Shown here one piece after another: positions 41,378 to 50,558 of a stretch of 64,000 nucleotides of DNA. The position numbers and the translations under genes are program-made. This DNA is from Promicromonospora thailandica (GTDB lineage: Bacteria > Actinomycetota > Actinomycetes > Actinomycetales > Cellulomonadaceae): the NCBI RefSeq assembly GCF_024171955.1, contig NZ_JAMTCS010000014.1, forward strand, positions 124,001 to 188,000. The letters run 5' to 3'. Position 1 is the first letter of the stretch, and every line of letters begins with the position of its first letter. The notes beneath the pieces were generated by a model. The model was not told the DNA's origin. It was given only the letters and a program-made list of their open reading frames with translations, and searched no databases.

Positions 41378-41407
41378 CGGAGCCGGCGGGCGATCGACGA
41401 TCTGCTG

Positions 41408-41432
41408 TCACAGATCGGGGGGCTGTCCGGTC
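41408..41432 (+). promoter_or_regulatory. ECF41-type promoter before the patatin operon
   Basis: TCACA (preceded by TG) at 41408-41412, 16-bp spacer, GGTC at 41429-41432. This is the same architecture as six other sites in the window. The patatin start lies 47 bp downstream. Confidence 0.7.
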
Positions 41433-41478
41433 GACCGGCTGACGGTGCGGTGTGTCGGATCAGCGAGGAGTCGCCGCC

Positions 41479-42411
41479 ATGAGTTTCGTACGGGGGTCGA
41501 GCGGCCCGCCGAGGGGGTTGACGGGCCTGCCCAGGCCGGTCGCCGCGGTGGTCGGCGGGGGTGGCGTGTACGGCGCCACGCAGGTCGGTGTCGGCTACGC
41601 GCTCGAGCAGCACGGGTTCGTGCCCGACCTGATCGTGGGCACGTCCGTCGGCGCGTTCAACGGTGCCGTGGCCGCCGCGCACCCGGGCAGCGCCGCCCGG
41701 TCGCTGGCGCTGACGTGGACGGGGCTGCGCCGTCGCGAGGTCTTCCCGTTCGGCCTGCGGACGTTCCGGGCCGGCCTGTTCGCCGACGCCGGGCTGCGCC
41801 GGCTGATCCGGCGGGCCGGGCTGCCGGGGAGGGTCGAGGACCTGCCGGTCCCTTTCGTCGCGGTCGCCACGGACCTGGCCACCGGCGAGCAGGTGCTGCT
41901 GGACCACGGTGACCTGGAGTCGGCGCTGCTGGCCAGCGCCGCCATCCCCGGGGTGCTGCCGCCGGTGGAGTGGGACGGCCGGACCCTGATCGACGGCGGC
42001 GCCGTCGCCCACGCCCCGGTCCTCGCCGCCCGGGAGGCCGGGGCCGCGAGCGTCGTGGTCCTGGTGACGGGACGCGAGGCCCTGCCGCTGCGCACCACCG
42101 CCCTGCCGCGGCGGGCGGAGGCCGTCGCGGCCCGGGCCGGGCTGCTGATGATGCACCAGCAGATCGAGCGCGACCTGCGCGAGGTGGCACGGGAGATCCC
42201 GACCGTGGTGCTGCCCACGGGGGTGGTGGCCTGGCCCGCGCTGTGGGACTTCAGCCACTCCCGGCGGCTGATCGACGCCGCGCTGGTGTCGGCGAGCCGG
42301 TTCCTCGACGAGCTGGTCGTCACGGGCCCGGGCCTGTACCGGCGCGAGCCGGTCGCGGCGGTGCCCGGCGAGGCCGGCGAGGCCGGCGCGCGGAGCGGGG
42401 TGTCCCGATGA
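41479..42411 (+). CDS. Patatin-like phospholipase
   Basis: 310-aa serine hydrolase of the patatin/RssA type: oxyanion GGGGVYG near 25-31, nucleophile in GTSVG near residue 58, and DGG as the dyad partner (TLIDGGAV near 175). It probably deacylates phospholipids or other acyl esters at the membrane. ATG 41479 follows GAGGAG; an upstream GTG at 41452 lies closer to the promoter. First gene of a four-gene operon, with ATGA overlap to the glycosyltransferase. Confidence 0.9.
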   Translation: MSFVRGSSGPPRGLTGLPRPVAAVVGGGGVYGATQVGVGYALEQHGFVPDLIVGTSVGAFNGAVAAAHPGSAARSLALTWTGLRRREVFPFGLRTFRAGLFADAGLRRLIRRAGLPGRVEDLPVPFVAVATDLATGEQVLLDHGDLESALLASAAIPGVLPPVEWDGRTLIDGGAVAHAPVLAAREAGAASVVVLVTGREALPLRTTALPRRAEAVAARAGLLMMHQQIERDLREVAREIPTVVLPTGVVAWPALWDFSHSRRLIDAALVSASRFLDELVVTGPGLYRREPVAAVPGEAGEAGARSGVSR

Positions 42412-43613
42412 GCACGGTGGCGTTCCTGAACATCGGCATGCACGGGTACGTCAACCCGACGCTGCCGGTGGTGGCCGAGCTGGTGCGCCGGGGGCACTCG
42501 GTGAGCTATCACACGACCCCGGCGTTCGCGGCGCAGGTCGAGGCCGCGGGTGCCCGGGTGCACCTGTATCCCGGGGACCTGCCGCTGCCGGACCCGCCGA
42601 TCCCGCTCGCGATGGTGGCGGGTCTGGCGCGCGCCGCGGTGGACCTGCTGCCCGCGGTGCTCACGGACCTGCGGGCCGACCGGCCGGACCTGGTGGTGCA
42701 CGGTGCGGCCTGCCCGTGGGGCGCCGTCGCCGCCCGGGAGCTCGGGGTGCCTGCCGCGGCGACGTTCACGACGTTCGCGTTCAACCGCCAGATCCCCAGC
42801 CCCGCCCGGGCCTCCCGGGAGCTGCTGTGGTCCGCCGCGGCCCATCCGGGCATCGCCCGGAGCTATGCGCGGTCCCGCTGGGCGCTGCACCGCCGCTACG
42901 CGGTCGGTGGGCTGCCCGTGACCGATCTGATGGACGTGCGCGAGCCGCTCAACCTGGTCTTCACCTCCCGCTCGTTCCAGCCGGGCGCCGACGCCTTCGA
43001 CCCGTCCTTCCGCTTCGTCGGGGCGAGCGTCGGCTCCCGTCTGCCCGATCCCGCGTTCGCGGCCGACCGGCTCACCGACCCCGTGCTGTACGCGTCGCTG
43101 GGCACGGTGTTCGACGCCGGGCCTCGCCTGCTGCGTGCCTTCGCCACGGGGCTGGCGCCGCTGGGCGGCACCGTCGTCGTCTCCACCGGGAACACCGACC
43201 CGGCCGACCTCGGGACGCTGCCGGACAACGTGCTCGCCCGCCGGTCGGTGCCTCAGCTCCAGGTGCTGGAACGGGCCGCGCTCTTCGTCACCCATGGTGG
43301 CATGAACAGCGTCAACGAGGCCCTGCTGGCCGGCGTGCCGGCCCTCGTGGTGCCGCAGGGCGCCGACCAGCCGCTCGTGGCCCGGCGGGTGGCGGAGCTC
43401 GGCGCGGGGCTCGTGCTCGACACCGCGGACGTGACCCCCGGGACGGTGCACGCCCTGGCCCGGCGGCTGCTCGACGAGCCCGGCTTCGGCGCGGCGGCCG
43501 CCGCCCAGCGGGCCGCGCAGGAGGAGGCCGGCGGCCCGGGCCGGGCGGTGGACGAGCTCGAGCGCTACCTCGCCCTGACCGGCGCGGGCACGAGCCCCGG
43601 ACGGGAGGGGTAG
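42408..43613 (+). CDS. GT1-family glycosyltransferase (macrolide/UGT type)
   Basis: 401-aa GT-B fold glycosyltransferase. The N-terminal acceptor domain starts VAFLNIGMHGYVNPTLPVV; the C-terminal donor domain has the signature SVPQLQVLERAALFVTHGGMNSVNEALLAGVPALVVP and a following DQP. It transfers a sugar from a nucleotide donor to a lipid or small-molecule acceptor. ATG 42408 overlaps the patatin stop. With a phospholipase, a membrane protein and a hydrolase-like protein it may form a lipid-remodelling or glycolipid operon. Confidence 0.92.
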   Translation: MSTVAFLNIGMHGYVNPTLPVVAELVRRGHSVSYHTTPAFAAQVEAAGARVHLYPGDLPLPDPPIPLAMVAGLARAAVDLLPAVLTDLRADRPDLVVHGAACPWGAVAARELGVPAAATFTTFAFNRQIPSPARASRELLWSAAAHPGIARSYARSRWALHRRYAVGGLPVTDLMDVREPLNLVFTSRSFQPGADAFDPSFRFVGASVGSRLPDPAFAADRLTDPVLYASLGTVFDAGPRLLRAFATGLAPLGGTVVVSTGNTDPADLGTLPDNVLARRSVPQLQVLERAALFVTHGGMNSVNEALLAGVPALVVPQGADQPLVARRVAELGAGLVLDTADVTPGTVHALARRLLDEPGFGAAAAAQRAAQEEAGGPGRAVDELERYLALTGAGTSPGREG

Positions 43614-43617
43614 CGGC

Positions 43618-44100
43618 GTGCCGACCGTCGTCGTCGTCCTGCTGGTCCTCGCCGGGCTGTCCGAGAGTGCCGGCCGGGTGCTGCCCCTCGTGGCCCGCCG
43701 CCCCCGGCTCTCGCCCCGGTTCCTCGCCCTGCTCATGACGACGGGAACCGTCGTCGAGGGAACGGTCATCGCCCTGTGGCCCCTGACCGCCTGGACCCTC
43801 GCCGAGCTGGTGCGCGGCCCGCTGCCCGGGCCGGCCCTGGCCTGGACGCCCGCCCTGCTCGCGCCGATGCTGCTGGCCGCGGTGCTCGCGTTCCCGCTGC
43901 TCGGGCCGGCGCTGCACCTGCTGCTCGTCGCCGGGGTCGGGGCGGGTCTGGCCGCCCGGCTGGTTACCGCGTCCGGGCTCGGCTGGTGGGCGGCCGCGGT
44001 GTGCGTCGCCGGGGCGGGGCTGGGGCTCGCCGCCGTCGTCCAGGTGGTGCGGCACGTGACCGCCCGGCTGATGGCCGGTGCGCGGGAGGTGCCGGCATGA
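43618..44100 (+). CDS. Integral membrane protein
   Basis: 160 aa, about four TM helices (TVVVVLLVLAGLS; LLMTTGTVVEGTVIALWPL; a long hydrophobic run at 80-115; AAAVCVAGAGLGLAAVV). GTG 43618 follows the glycosyltransferase by 4 bp, and the stop overlaps the next gene (ATGA). No known domain recognised. Probably acts with the neighbouring lipid-related enzymes. Confidence 0.8.
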   Translation: MPTVVVVLLVLAGLSESAGRVLPLVARRPRLSPRFLALLMTTGTVVEGTVIALWPLTAWTLAELVRGPLPGPALAWTPALLAPMLLAAVLAFPLLGPALHLLLVAGVGAGLAARLVTASGLGWWAAAVCVAGAGLGLAAVVQVVRHVTARLMAGAREVPA

Positions 44101-45023
44101 GCGAGCTGCTCCTCCTGCTCGTGCTGCTCACGATCGGCCCGTTCCTGCTCGCCGAGGGCCTGCTCGCCCGCTACGAGCTGATGGTCTACGCGGTGGGCTG
44201 GCGTGCCCAGGTGCCGCTGCTCCCGGCCAACGTGCCCTACGCCCGGGGCGCCGGACCGGACCGCCCGCCGGACGCCTACCTGGTCTACCTCGACGGGATC
44301 GGCAAGCGCCGGTTCACCGACACGCGCGACGGCGGTCAGCTGGTCCAGGCGATCATCGCCGGGGCGCCCGAGCTGAGGGTGCTGGGCCAGGTGCAGCCGT
44401 ACTCCCCGCTGGCCGACCCCCTGGTGGGGCGGCCGGTGTGGGACTGGCTGCGGCGGCACCTCGGCATCACGCTGTTCCTGCACAACGTGATGCAGATCTT
44501 CGTGGCGGCCGACCGCCGCTACCGCCCGCTGTACAACCGCGCGGTGGGCGGCCAGATCGCCGAGCAGCTCCGGCTGGCCGGGTACGAGCCCGGCAGCGGC
44601 ATCCCGGTGGTGCTGCTCGGCTACAGCGGTGGCGCCCAGGTGGCCCTCGGCGCCGTCGAGGAGCTCTACACCCAGCTGCGTGCCCCGGTCTGGCCGATCA
44701 CGCTGGGCGGGTTCCACAACGGCGCCAACGACCTGACGCACGCGGCGGGGCTGCACCGGCTCACCAGCTCGAACGACTGGATCGAGCAGGTCAGCACCTG
44801 GCTGTTCCCGGAGCGCTGGCGGCTGCTGCGCCGCAGCCCGTGGAACCGTGCGCTGGCAGCGGGCAAGGTTAGCGTGCACCGGCTCGACCCGGTCACCCAC
44901 ATCGGGCCCCTGAGCTACATCAGCCCGACGGCGCGGTTCGACGACGGGCGCAGCTACCTGGACCGCACCACCGACACGGTCATCGCGATCATCCGCCAGG
45001 AGTGCCGGGCGGCCCGCGACTGA
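44097..45023 (+). CDS. Membrane-anchored alpha/beta-hydrolase-like protein
   Basis: 308 aa. An N-terminal TM helix (LLLLLVLLTIGPFLLAEGLLA) is followed by a soluble domain with the nucleophile-elbow-like motif LLGYSGGAQVA near residue 178 and a strand AYLVYLDGIGKRRF. A final HIGPLSYISP may carry the catalytic histidine. Last gene of the patatin operon. Likely a lipase/esterase-like enzyme at the membrane face; the substrate is not clear. Confidence 0.7.
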   Translation: MSELLLLLVLLTIGPFLLAEGLLARYELMVYAVGWRAQVPLLPANVPYARGAGPDRPPDAYLVYLDGIGKRRFTDTRDGGQLVQAIIAGAPELRVLGQVQPYSPLADPLVGRPVWDWLRRHLGITLFLHNVMQIFVAADRRYRPLYNRAVGGQIAEQLRLAGYEPGSGIPVVLLGYSGGAQVALGAVEELYTQLRAPVWPITLGGFHNGANDLTHAAGLHRLTSSNDWIEQVSTWLFPERWRLLRRSPWNRALAAGKVSVHRLDPVTHIGPLSYISPTARFDDGRSYLDRTTDTVIAIIRQECRAARD

Positions 45024-45063
45024 CGGGCGCGTGCCGGTTCCGGACGGCACGCACCGCTCGCGA

Positions 45064-45103
45064 CCTCTCTCCTCCTGCCGGGTATTCTGCACGGGGAGAG
45101 AGG
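45064..45103. promoter_or_regulatory. Inverted repeat before the frameshifted LuxR/AAA regulator
   Basis: CCTCTCTCC at 45064-45072 and GGAGAGAGG at 45095-45103, 22 bp apart, ending seven bases before the start codon. It could be an operator or could hide the ribosome-binding site in the mRNA. Confidence 0.45.
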
Positions 45104-45109
45104 ATCGCG

Positions 45110-47868
45110 ATGACGAGATCCGGTTCCGGTTCGGAACTCCTCGGCCGGGAGAGCGAGCGCCGTGCGCTCGACGAGCTCCTGACAGCGGTCCGGACCGGGC
45201 GTAGCGCAACCCTCGTGCTGCGGGGCGAGGCGGGGATCGGGAAGACCGAGCTGCTCCGGTACGTCCGAGGGCACGCCTCGGACTGTCGTGTCGTGAGCGC
45301 CGCCGGCGTCCAGTCCGAGATGGAGATCTCGTACGCCGGCCTGCACCAGCTCTGCCGCCCTCTGCTGACCGGCCTCGACCGGCTGCCCGGGCCCAGCGTG
45401 ACGCGCTCGCGACGACGTTCGGTCTGCGCGGTGGTGATGCGCCCGACCGGTTCCTGGTGGGCCTGGCCGCGCTGAGCCTGCTCGCCGAAGCCGGCGAGAA
45501 CCGGCCACTGGTGTGCCTGGTCGACGACGCGCAGTGGCTGGACCAGGCGTCGGCCCTGACGCTGGAGTTCGTCGCCCGCCGGCTGCTGGCGGAGTCGGTC
45601 CTGATCGTCTTCGCCGTCCGCACGCCCAGCCCGGGCGAACCTCTTGCCGGTCTCCCGGAGCTGCTCGTGACGGGCCTGAGCGAGCTCGACTCGCGAACGC
45701 TCCTGGACCGCGTCGTCATCGGGCCGCTGGACGACCAGGTGCGCGAACGCGTCGTGGCCGAGGCCCACGGCAACCCGCTGGCACTGCTCGAGCTACCTCG
45801 CGGGCGGGACGCGGCCCAGATCGCCGGTTTCGGGCGCCCCGACGCGCAGCCCCTGGCGGGCGAGATCGAGGAGGGCTTCCTCCGGCGCGTCGAGGCGCTC
45901 CCGGTCGAGGCGCGACGTCTGCTGGTCACCGCCGCTGCCGAGCCTGTCGGCGACGGGATGCTGCTGCGCCGGGCAGCCGAGCGGCTGGGCATCGCGGTCG
46001 ACACCGCCGTGTCGCACGTCGAGGCGTCGGAGCTCATCACGATCGGCGCGCGGATCCGGTTCCGGCACCCGTTGGTGCGTTCGGCGGCGTACCGGGCGGC
46101 GGGTGCCCACGCCCTCCGGGAAGTGCACCAGGCGCTGGCCGAGGTGACCGACGGCCGGAGCGATCCGGACCGGCGCGCGTGGCACCTGGCGTGCGCGGCC
46201 CAGGGGCCCGACGACGCGGTCGCGGACGAGCTCGAGCGCTCGGCCGGCCGGGCACAGGCGCGCGGGGGAGTCGCCGCGGCGGCCGCGCTGCTCCGGAGCG
46301 CCGCGGAGCTCACAGGGGATCCGGCCCGGCGCGCGCGGCGCACGGTGGACGCGGCACAGGCGACGGTGCACGCCGGCGCGTTCGGGCCGGCGACGACGCT
46401 CCTGGCCCGAGCGGAGTCCGGACCGCTCGACGAGTTCCTGCGTGCGCGCGTCAACGTGCTGCAGGCCCAGATCGCCTTCGCCGTGGGCCGCGGCAAGGAG
46501 GCGCCACCGCTCCTGCTCGCGGCGGCCCGTCGCCTGGAGCGGTTCGACGTCGCGCTCGCCCGCGAGACCCACCTGGAGGCGGTCTCGGCGGTGATCTTCG
46601 CCGGCCACCTGGCGCACGAACCCGGCTGGCGGGAGGTGGGCGAGGTCGCGCGTGCGGCGCCGCCGGCGCCCCGGCCGCGCGCCTCCGACCTGCTCCTGGA
46701 CGCGCTGGCCGTCCGCCTCACGGACGGCTACTCCGTCTCCGCGCCGATGATCGAGCGGGTCCTCGACGTCTTCAGCCACGAGAGCGTCCCGGTCCGGGAG
46801 GCGATGCGCTGGCTCCTGCTGGCGGGGGTCGTCGCGGCGGACCTGTGGGACCTCGAACGGTGGCGGACGGTCGCCACCCGGCACGTGACGATCACCCGCG
46901 AGAGCGGCGCGCTCAGCGACCTCCCGCTCGCCCTCGACTCCTGCGCCGTGGTGCACGTGTTCGCGGGGGAGCTGGCGGCCGCGGCCTCGGTGATCGACGA
47001 GGTCCGGACCGTCAGTGGCGCGATCGGGGCCTACCAGCCTCCGTTCGGGGAGCTCGCGCTGGCCGCCGTCCGGGGCCGCGAGCGCGAGGCGCGCACCCTG
47101 ATCGACCGCACGATCAGCGGGTCCACGCTGTACGGCCAGGGACTCGGTGTGACCGTCGCGCACAGCCACCACGCGGTGCTGTGCAACGGCCTCGCCAAGT
47201 ATGCGGAGGCGGCCGCCGCCGCCCAGGCCGCGGCCCGGCACCAGGAGGAGTTCGGGGCGCCCCGGTGGGCCCTGACCGAACTGGTCGAGGCGGCGGCCCG
47301 GAGCGGTGCCCGGACGCTGGCGCACGACGCCCTCGAGCAGCTCTCGGAGACGACCCGGGCCAGCGGCACCGACTGGGCGCTCGGGGCCGAGGCGCGCTCG
47401 CGTGCGCTCCTGACCGACGGCGTCGCCGCGGAAGACCTGTACCGCGAGGCGATCGAGCGGCTCGGCCGCACCCGGGTCCGCGTCGAGCTGGCCCGCGCGC
47501 GCCTCCTGTACGGCGAGTGGCTGCGCCGCGAGAACCGTCGCCTTGACGCCCGCGAGCAGCTGGGCACGGCGTACGAGACGCTCACCCAGGTCGGGGCCGA
47601 GGCGTTCAGCGGACGGGCGCGCCGCGAGCTGCGCGCCACGGGAGCCACGGTGCGCAGGCGCTCCGGCACGGCGGACACGGCCCTCACGTCGCAGGAGGCA
47701 CAGATAGCGCGGCTCGCCGCCGACGGACTCACCAACCCCGAGATCGGCGCGCAGCTGTTCCTCAGCCGGCACACGGTCGAGTGGCACCTGCGCAGCGTGT
47801 TCTCGAAGCTCGGCATCGCGTCGCGCAACGAGATCCGCACGGAGCTGCTCCACGGCGTGGCCTCCTGA
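45110..47868 (+). pseudogene. LuxR-family ATPase regulator (LAL type) with a frameshift
   Basis: Large MalT-like regulator: Walker A GEAGIGKT at 39-46 in the first frame, Walker B LVCLVDDAQWLD in the second, TPR-like helices, and a C-terminal LuxR helix-turn-helix (LTSQEAQIARLAADGLTNPE). The frame breaks near 45392-45394, where one C appears lost in GGGCCCAGCG. Adding one base restores PQRDALATTFGLR, as in the intact paralogue at 55341-58196 (PQRDALATAFGLS). The two parts are 45110 to a stop at 45475 and a second open part to 47868. All else is intact, so a recent mutation or an assembly error is likely. Confidence 0.85.
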
Positions 47869-48009
47869 CCGACCGGGCCGGCCGCGGCCGTGGTGCCGGT
47901 GCCGCCACGTACCCCACCACGCAGGTGCAGGGCGGAAGCGCGCCCGCACCCGGCGAGGCTGGACTCGCGGTGGTGACGAGCGCCGTCGCGGGTCACGAAG
48001 GAGATCGCC

Positions 48010-48678
48010 ATGCCGTCGGGATTCTCGGAGGGGGAGCTGCAGGTCTTCCTGGCGGAGCGGACCCGGCTGCTGTGGGTCGCCCACCGTGTGGTCGGTGACC
48101 CCGCCGCGGCCGAGGACGTGGTGCAGGACGCCTGGTTGCGCTGGCAGCGCACGGACAAGCGTCAGGTGGCGAGTCCGCCCGCCTGGCTGACCACGGCCAC
48201 GACGCACCTCGCGATCAACGTCGTCCGGTCGGCGCGGTACCGCCACGAGCGGCTCACCGATCTCACCCGGCTCGGCGCTCTGGACGTGGGGGACGGGCCG
48301 GCCGACTCCGCGGAGCGGGCCGTGGTCGTCGATCGGCTGCTCGCCTTCCTCATGGCGAGGCTGACCGCCTCCGAGCTGGCGGCCTGCCTGCTTCGCCGGT
48401 GCTTCTCGTACCCCTACCAGGAGATCGCCGCGCTCCTGCGCACCACTGTGCCGAACGCTCGCCAGCTCGTCCACCGGTCCCGGACCGACCTCGCCGGGAG
48501 CACGGTGCGTCGGGTCGACGCCGCGGAACACCGCCGGCTGGCCGCGGCGTTCACGGCCGCGGCGGTGGACGGCGACCTGGCCCGCCTGGAGAGGGTGCTG
48601 GCGGCCGGGGCCGGCCGGCTCGCGCACGACTCCGTCCGGCCATCGGGTCAGCGCTGGGATCGCAGCCAGTCGGTGTAG
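48010..48678 (+). CDS. ECF sigma factor with truncated NTF2-like C-terminus
   Basis: 222 aa. Sigma region 2 is clear (ERTRLLWVAHRVVGDPAAAEDVVQDAWLRW, split around residue 30) and region 4 at about 110-165 (YPYQEIAALLRTTVPNARQLVHR). After RLAAAFTAAAVDGDLARLERVLAA the NTF2/SnoaL-like domain that relatives continue for about 100 residues is cut. The last 20 codons run into the 3' end of the opposing oxidoreductase gene and overlap it by 31 bp. ATG 48010 follows GAAGGAG. Loss of the regulatory domain may change activity. Confidence 0.8.
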   Translation: MPSGFSEGELQVFLAERTRLLWVAHRVVGDPAAAEDVVQDAWLRWQRTDKRQVASPPAWLTTATTHLAINVVRSARYRHERLTDLTRLGALDVGDGPADSAERAVVVDRLLAFLMARLTASELAACLLRRCFSYPYQEIAALLRTTVPNARQLVHRSRTDLAGSTVRRVDAAEHRRLAAAFTAAAVDGDLARLERVLAAGAGRLAHDSVRPSGQRWDRSQSV

Positions 48679-49397
48679 GTCTGCGTGCCGTGGTCGGCGG
48701 AGCTGCTCGCGACCAGGGTGCCGTCGCGCAGCGCTCGCCCCAGCGCACCCGGGAAGGGAACGTGCACGATCCAGGCCGTGGCGCCGGTCACCGCCCTGAG
48801 CGCACGCACCATGTCGGCCGCGTCCTCCTCGCGCGGGCCGCCGAGATCGCGAACCCGGCCCGACGGCCCGGCGTCGACGAGGTCGACCAACCGCCCGGCC
48901 ACCTCGGCGGCGGCGACCGGCTGCGACCGCATGCGGGGGACGACCACGAACGGCCCGAACCGCAGGCGCTCCATGATCTGCCCCGCGAACTCGTGGAACT
49001 GGGTGGCCCGCAGGAGGCTCCACGGCACGTCGCTCTGGGTCACGAGCCTCTCCTGGAGCACCTTGCCCGCGTAGTAGCCGTAGGGCGCCTCGTCAGCACC
49101 GACGATCGAGAGCGCCACGTGGTGCCCGACGCCGGCCGCCTTCTCGGCCCGGAGAAGGTTGGTCGTGACCGCCCGGTAGAACTGCTCCGAGGCGCGCGCG
49201 GACTGCGTCTGCACCGACGTCACGTCGACCACCGCCACGACGTCGTCGAGCGTCCCGTCGAGGCCGGTCCCGGAGACCAGGTCGACGCCCCGGCTGTGCG
49301 CGAGCGTGACGACGTCGTAACCACGCCTCCCGGCCGCCTCGACCACGTGCCGCCCCAGGACACCGGTCCCGCCTGCCACTGCGATCTTGTGCCTCAT
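48648..49397 (-). CDS. NAD(P)-binding NmrA/epimerase-like oxidoreductase
   Basis: 249-aa Rossmann protein: KIAVAGGTGVLGRHVVEAA at the N-terminus (GGTGxxG), no YxxxK, atypical SDR of the NmrA/NDUFA9 type. ATG 49397 follows GGAGG; a longer frame upstream crosses the promoter. It is divergent from the ECF41-type sigma gene and preceded by its own TCACA-N16-GGTC site. This is the classical arrangement of ECF41 targets (oxidoreductase/epimerase next to the sigma gene). Confidence 0.88.
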   Translation of the reverse strand: MRHKIAVAGGTGVLGRHVVEAAGRRGYDVVTLAHSRGVDLVSGTGLDGTLDDVVAVVDVTSVQTQSARASEQFYRAVTTNLLRAEKAAGVGHHVALSIVGADEAPYGYYAGKVLQERLVTQSDVPWSLLRATQFHEFAGQIMERLRFGPFVVVPRMRSQPVAAAEVAGRLVDLVDAGPSGRVRDLGGPREEDAADMVRALRAVTGATAWIVHVPFPGALGRALRDGTLVASSSADHGTQTYTDWLRSQR

Positions 49398-49428
49398 CGT
49401 CGTACCTCCTCGTCGTACCTGTGTCTCT

Positions 49429-49453
49429 GACCGCGCGACGAGCCCAGGTGTGA
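49429..49453 (-). promoter_or_regulatory. ECF41-type promoter before the NmrA-like gene
   Basis: On the minus strand TCACA (49453-49449), 16-bp spacer, GGTC (49432-49429). The start codon is 32 bp downstream with its Shine-Dalgarno sequence in between. Confidence 0.75.
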
Positions 49454-49506
49454 CCCGACGTGCCACCTGGGCGTGCCGTCCGTCCTCCTGACGGCGTGGC
49501 GTGCGG

Positions 49507-49537
49507 GGATGTGAGGCCGGCCGGGCGCCTCACATCC
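49507..49537. repeat. Inverted repeat overlapping the sigma gene promoter
   Basis: GGATGTGAGGC (49507-49517) and GCCTCACATCC (49527-49537), perfect 11-bp arms with a 9-bp centre. The right arm contains the -35 TCACA of the sigma promoter, so it could be an operator. Confidence 0.7.
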
Positions 49538-49554
49538 TGCGGGGCTGTCCGGTC
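49530..49554 (+). promoter_or_regulatory. ECF41-type promoter before the sigma gene (autoregulation)
   Basis: TCACA at 49530-49534, 16-bp spacer, GGTC at 49551-49554; the sigma start is 50 bp downstream. It implies positive autoregulation. Confidence 0.7.
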
Positions 49555-49604
49555 ATGGTGACGAGAGCTACGCAACGTCACACACCGAGAGCGAGGACCC
49601 CGTC

Positions 49605-50558
49605 GTGACCGACGACCTGGAGGACGTGTTCGCCGAACGTCGCCGCCTGCTGTCGCTGGCGTACCGGATGACGGGGACCCTGGCCGACGCGGAGGACATC
49701 GTGCAGGAGACCTACCTGCGCTGGTACCGGCTCGGCGAGGCCGCGCGCGCCGAGATCGCCAACCCCGCGGGATGGCTGACCCGGGTGGCCAGCCGGATCG
49801 CCCTGGACCTCCTCGACTCGGCGCGCAGGAGGCGCGAGCAGTACATCGGCCAGTGGCTGCCCGAACCGGTCCCGGCCGGGCTGTTCGACGGCACGGCACC
49901 CGGGTCCGGCCTCGCCGGGTCCTCGACGGCGAACTCGGTCGATCCGCTGGACCGGGTCACTCTCGACGACGCCGTCAGCACGGCCCTGCTCGTGGTCCTG
50001 GAGTCCATGACGCCCGCGGAACGTGTCGCGTTCGTGCTGCACGACGTGTTCGCCATCCCGTTCGACGAGATCGCCCGGATCGTCCGCCGCTCGCCCGCCG
50101 CCGTCCGGCAGCTCGCCACGTCCGGACGGCGGCACGTCCGTGAGAACCGGACCGCGGTCGTGCCCCGGGCGGAGCACGACCGCGTGGTCCGCGCGTTCCT
50201 GCACGCCGCACAGGCGGGCGACGTCGACCGGCTCGTGCGCGTCCTGGCACCCGACGTCCAGCTGTGGTCGGACGGCGGCGGGGTGGTCACCGCGGCGCTG
50301 AACGTCATCGAGGGCCCTGACCGGGTCGCGAGATTCGTGCTCGGCGTGGACGCGAAGATGCCGGCGCTGACCCACGAGGTGGAGCCCACCGGTGGCGGGC
50401 TCGGCGTCCTGCTGCGGACCGGCGACCTCGTCTCCGGAGTCATGAGCTTCCGCGTCCGGAACGGTCTGGTCACCGACATCTGGGTCATGCTCAACCCCGC
50501 CAAGCTCACCGGCTGGCTACCGGAACCCGGAACAAACCGAGGTGGATACGATGCCTGA
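49605..50558 (+). CDS. sigJ: ECF41-type sigma factor with fused SnoaL domain (SigJ-like)
   Basis: 317 aa. Region 2 (LLSLAYRMTGTLADAEDIVQETYLRW), region 4 (FAIPFDEIARIVRRSPAAVRQLATSGRRHV), and a C-terminal SnoaL domain from about residue 200. Two ECF41 marks are visible: the linker motif WLPEP near residue 84 and NPAKL near the C-terminus (family NPDKL). In the family the fused domain regulates activity, and targets carry TGTCACA-N16-CGTC promoters. GTG 49605 is the only fitting start. A small membrane protein gene overlaps its end. Confidence 0.9.
   Translation: MTDDLEDVFAERRRLLSLAYRMTGTLADAEDIVQETYLRWYRLGEAARAEIANPAGWLTRVASRIALDLLDSARRRREQYIGQWLPEPVPAGLFDGTAPGSGLAGSSTANSVDPLDRVTLDDAVSTALLVVLESMTPAERVAFVLHDVFAIPFDEIARIVRRSPAAVRQLATSGRRHVRENRTAVVPRAEHDRVVRAFLHAAQAGDVDRLVRVLAPDVQLWSDGGGVVTAALNVIEGPDRVARFVLGVDAKMPALTHEVEPTGGGLGVLLRTGDLVSGVMSFRVRNGLVTDIWVMLNPAKLTGWLPEPGTNRGGYDA

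Noticed and set aside
41595-46721. A minus-strand open frame of about 1,700 codons
   Set aside because: Shadow of the patatin operon and the LuxR/AAA gene; Ser/Arg/Ala-rich with no recognisable fold.
49575-49605. Another TCACA site (GTCACACACC) just before the sigma gene
   Set aside because: The spacing to the next CGTC is 18 bp and it would place the transcription start inside or after the start codon; the site at 49530 fits better.
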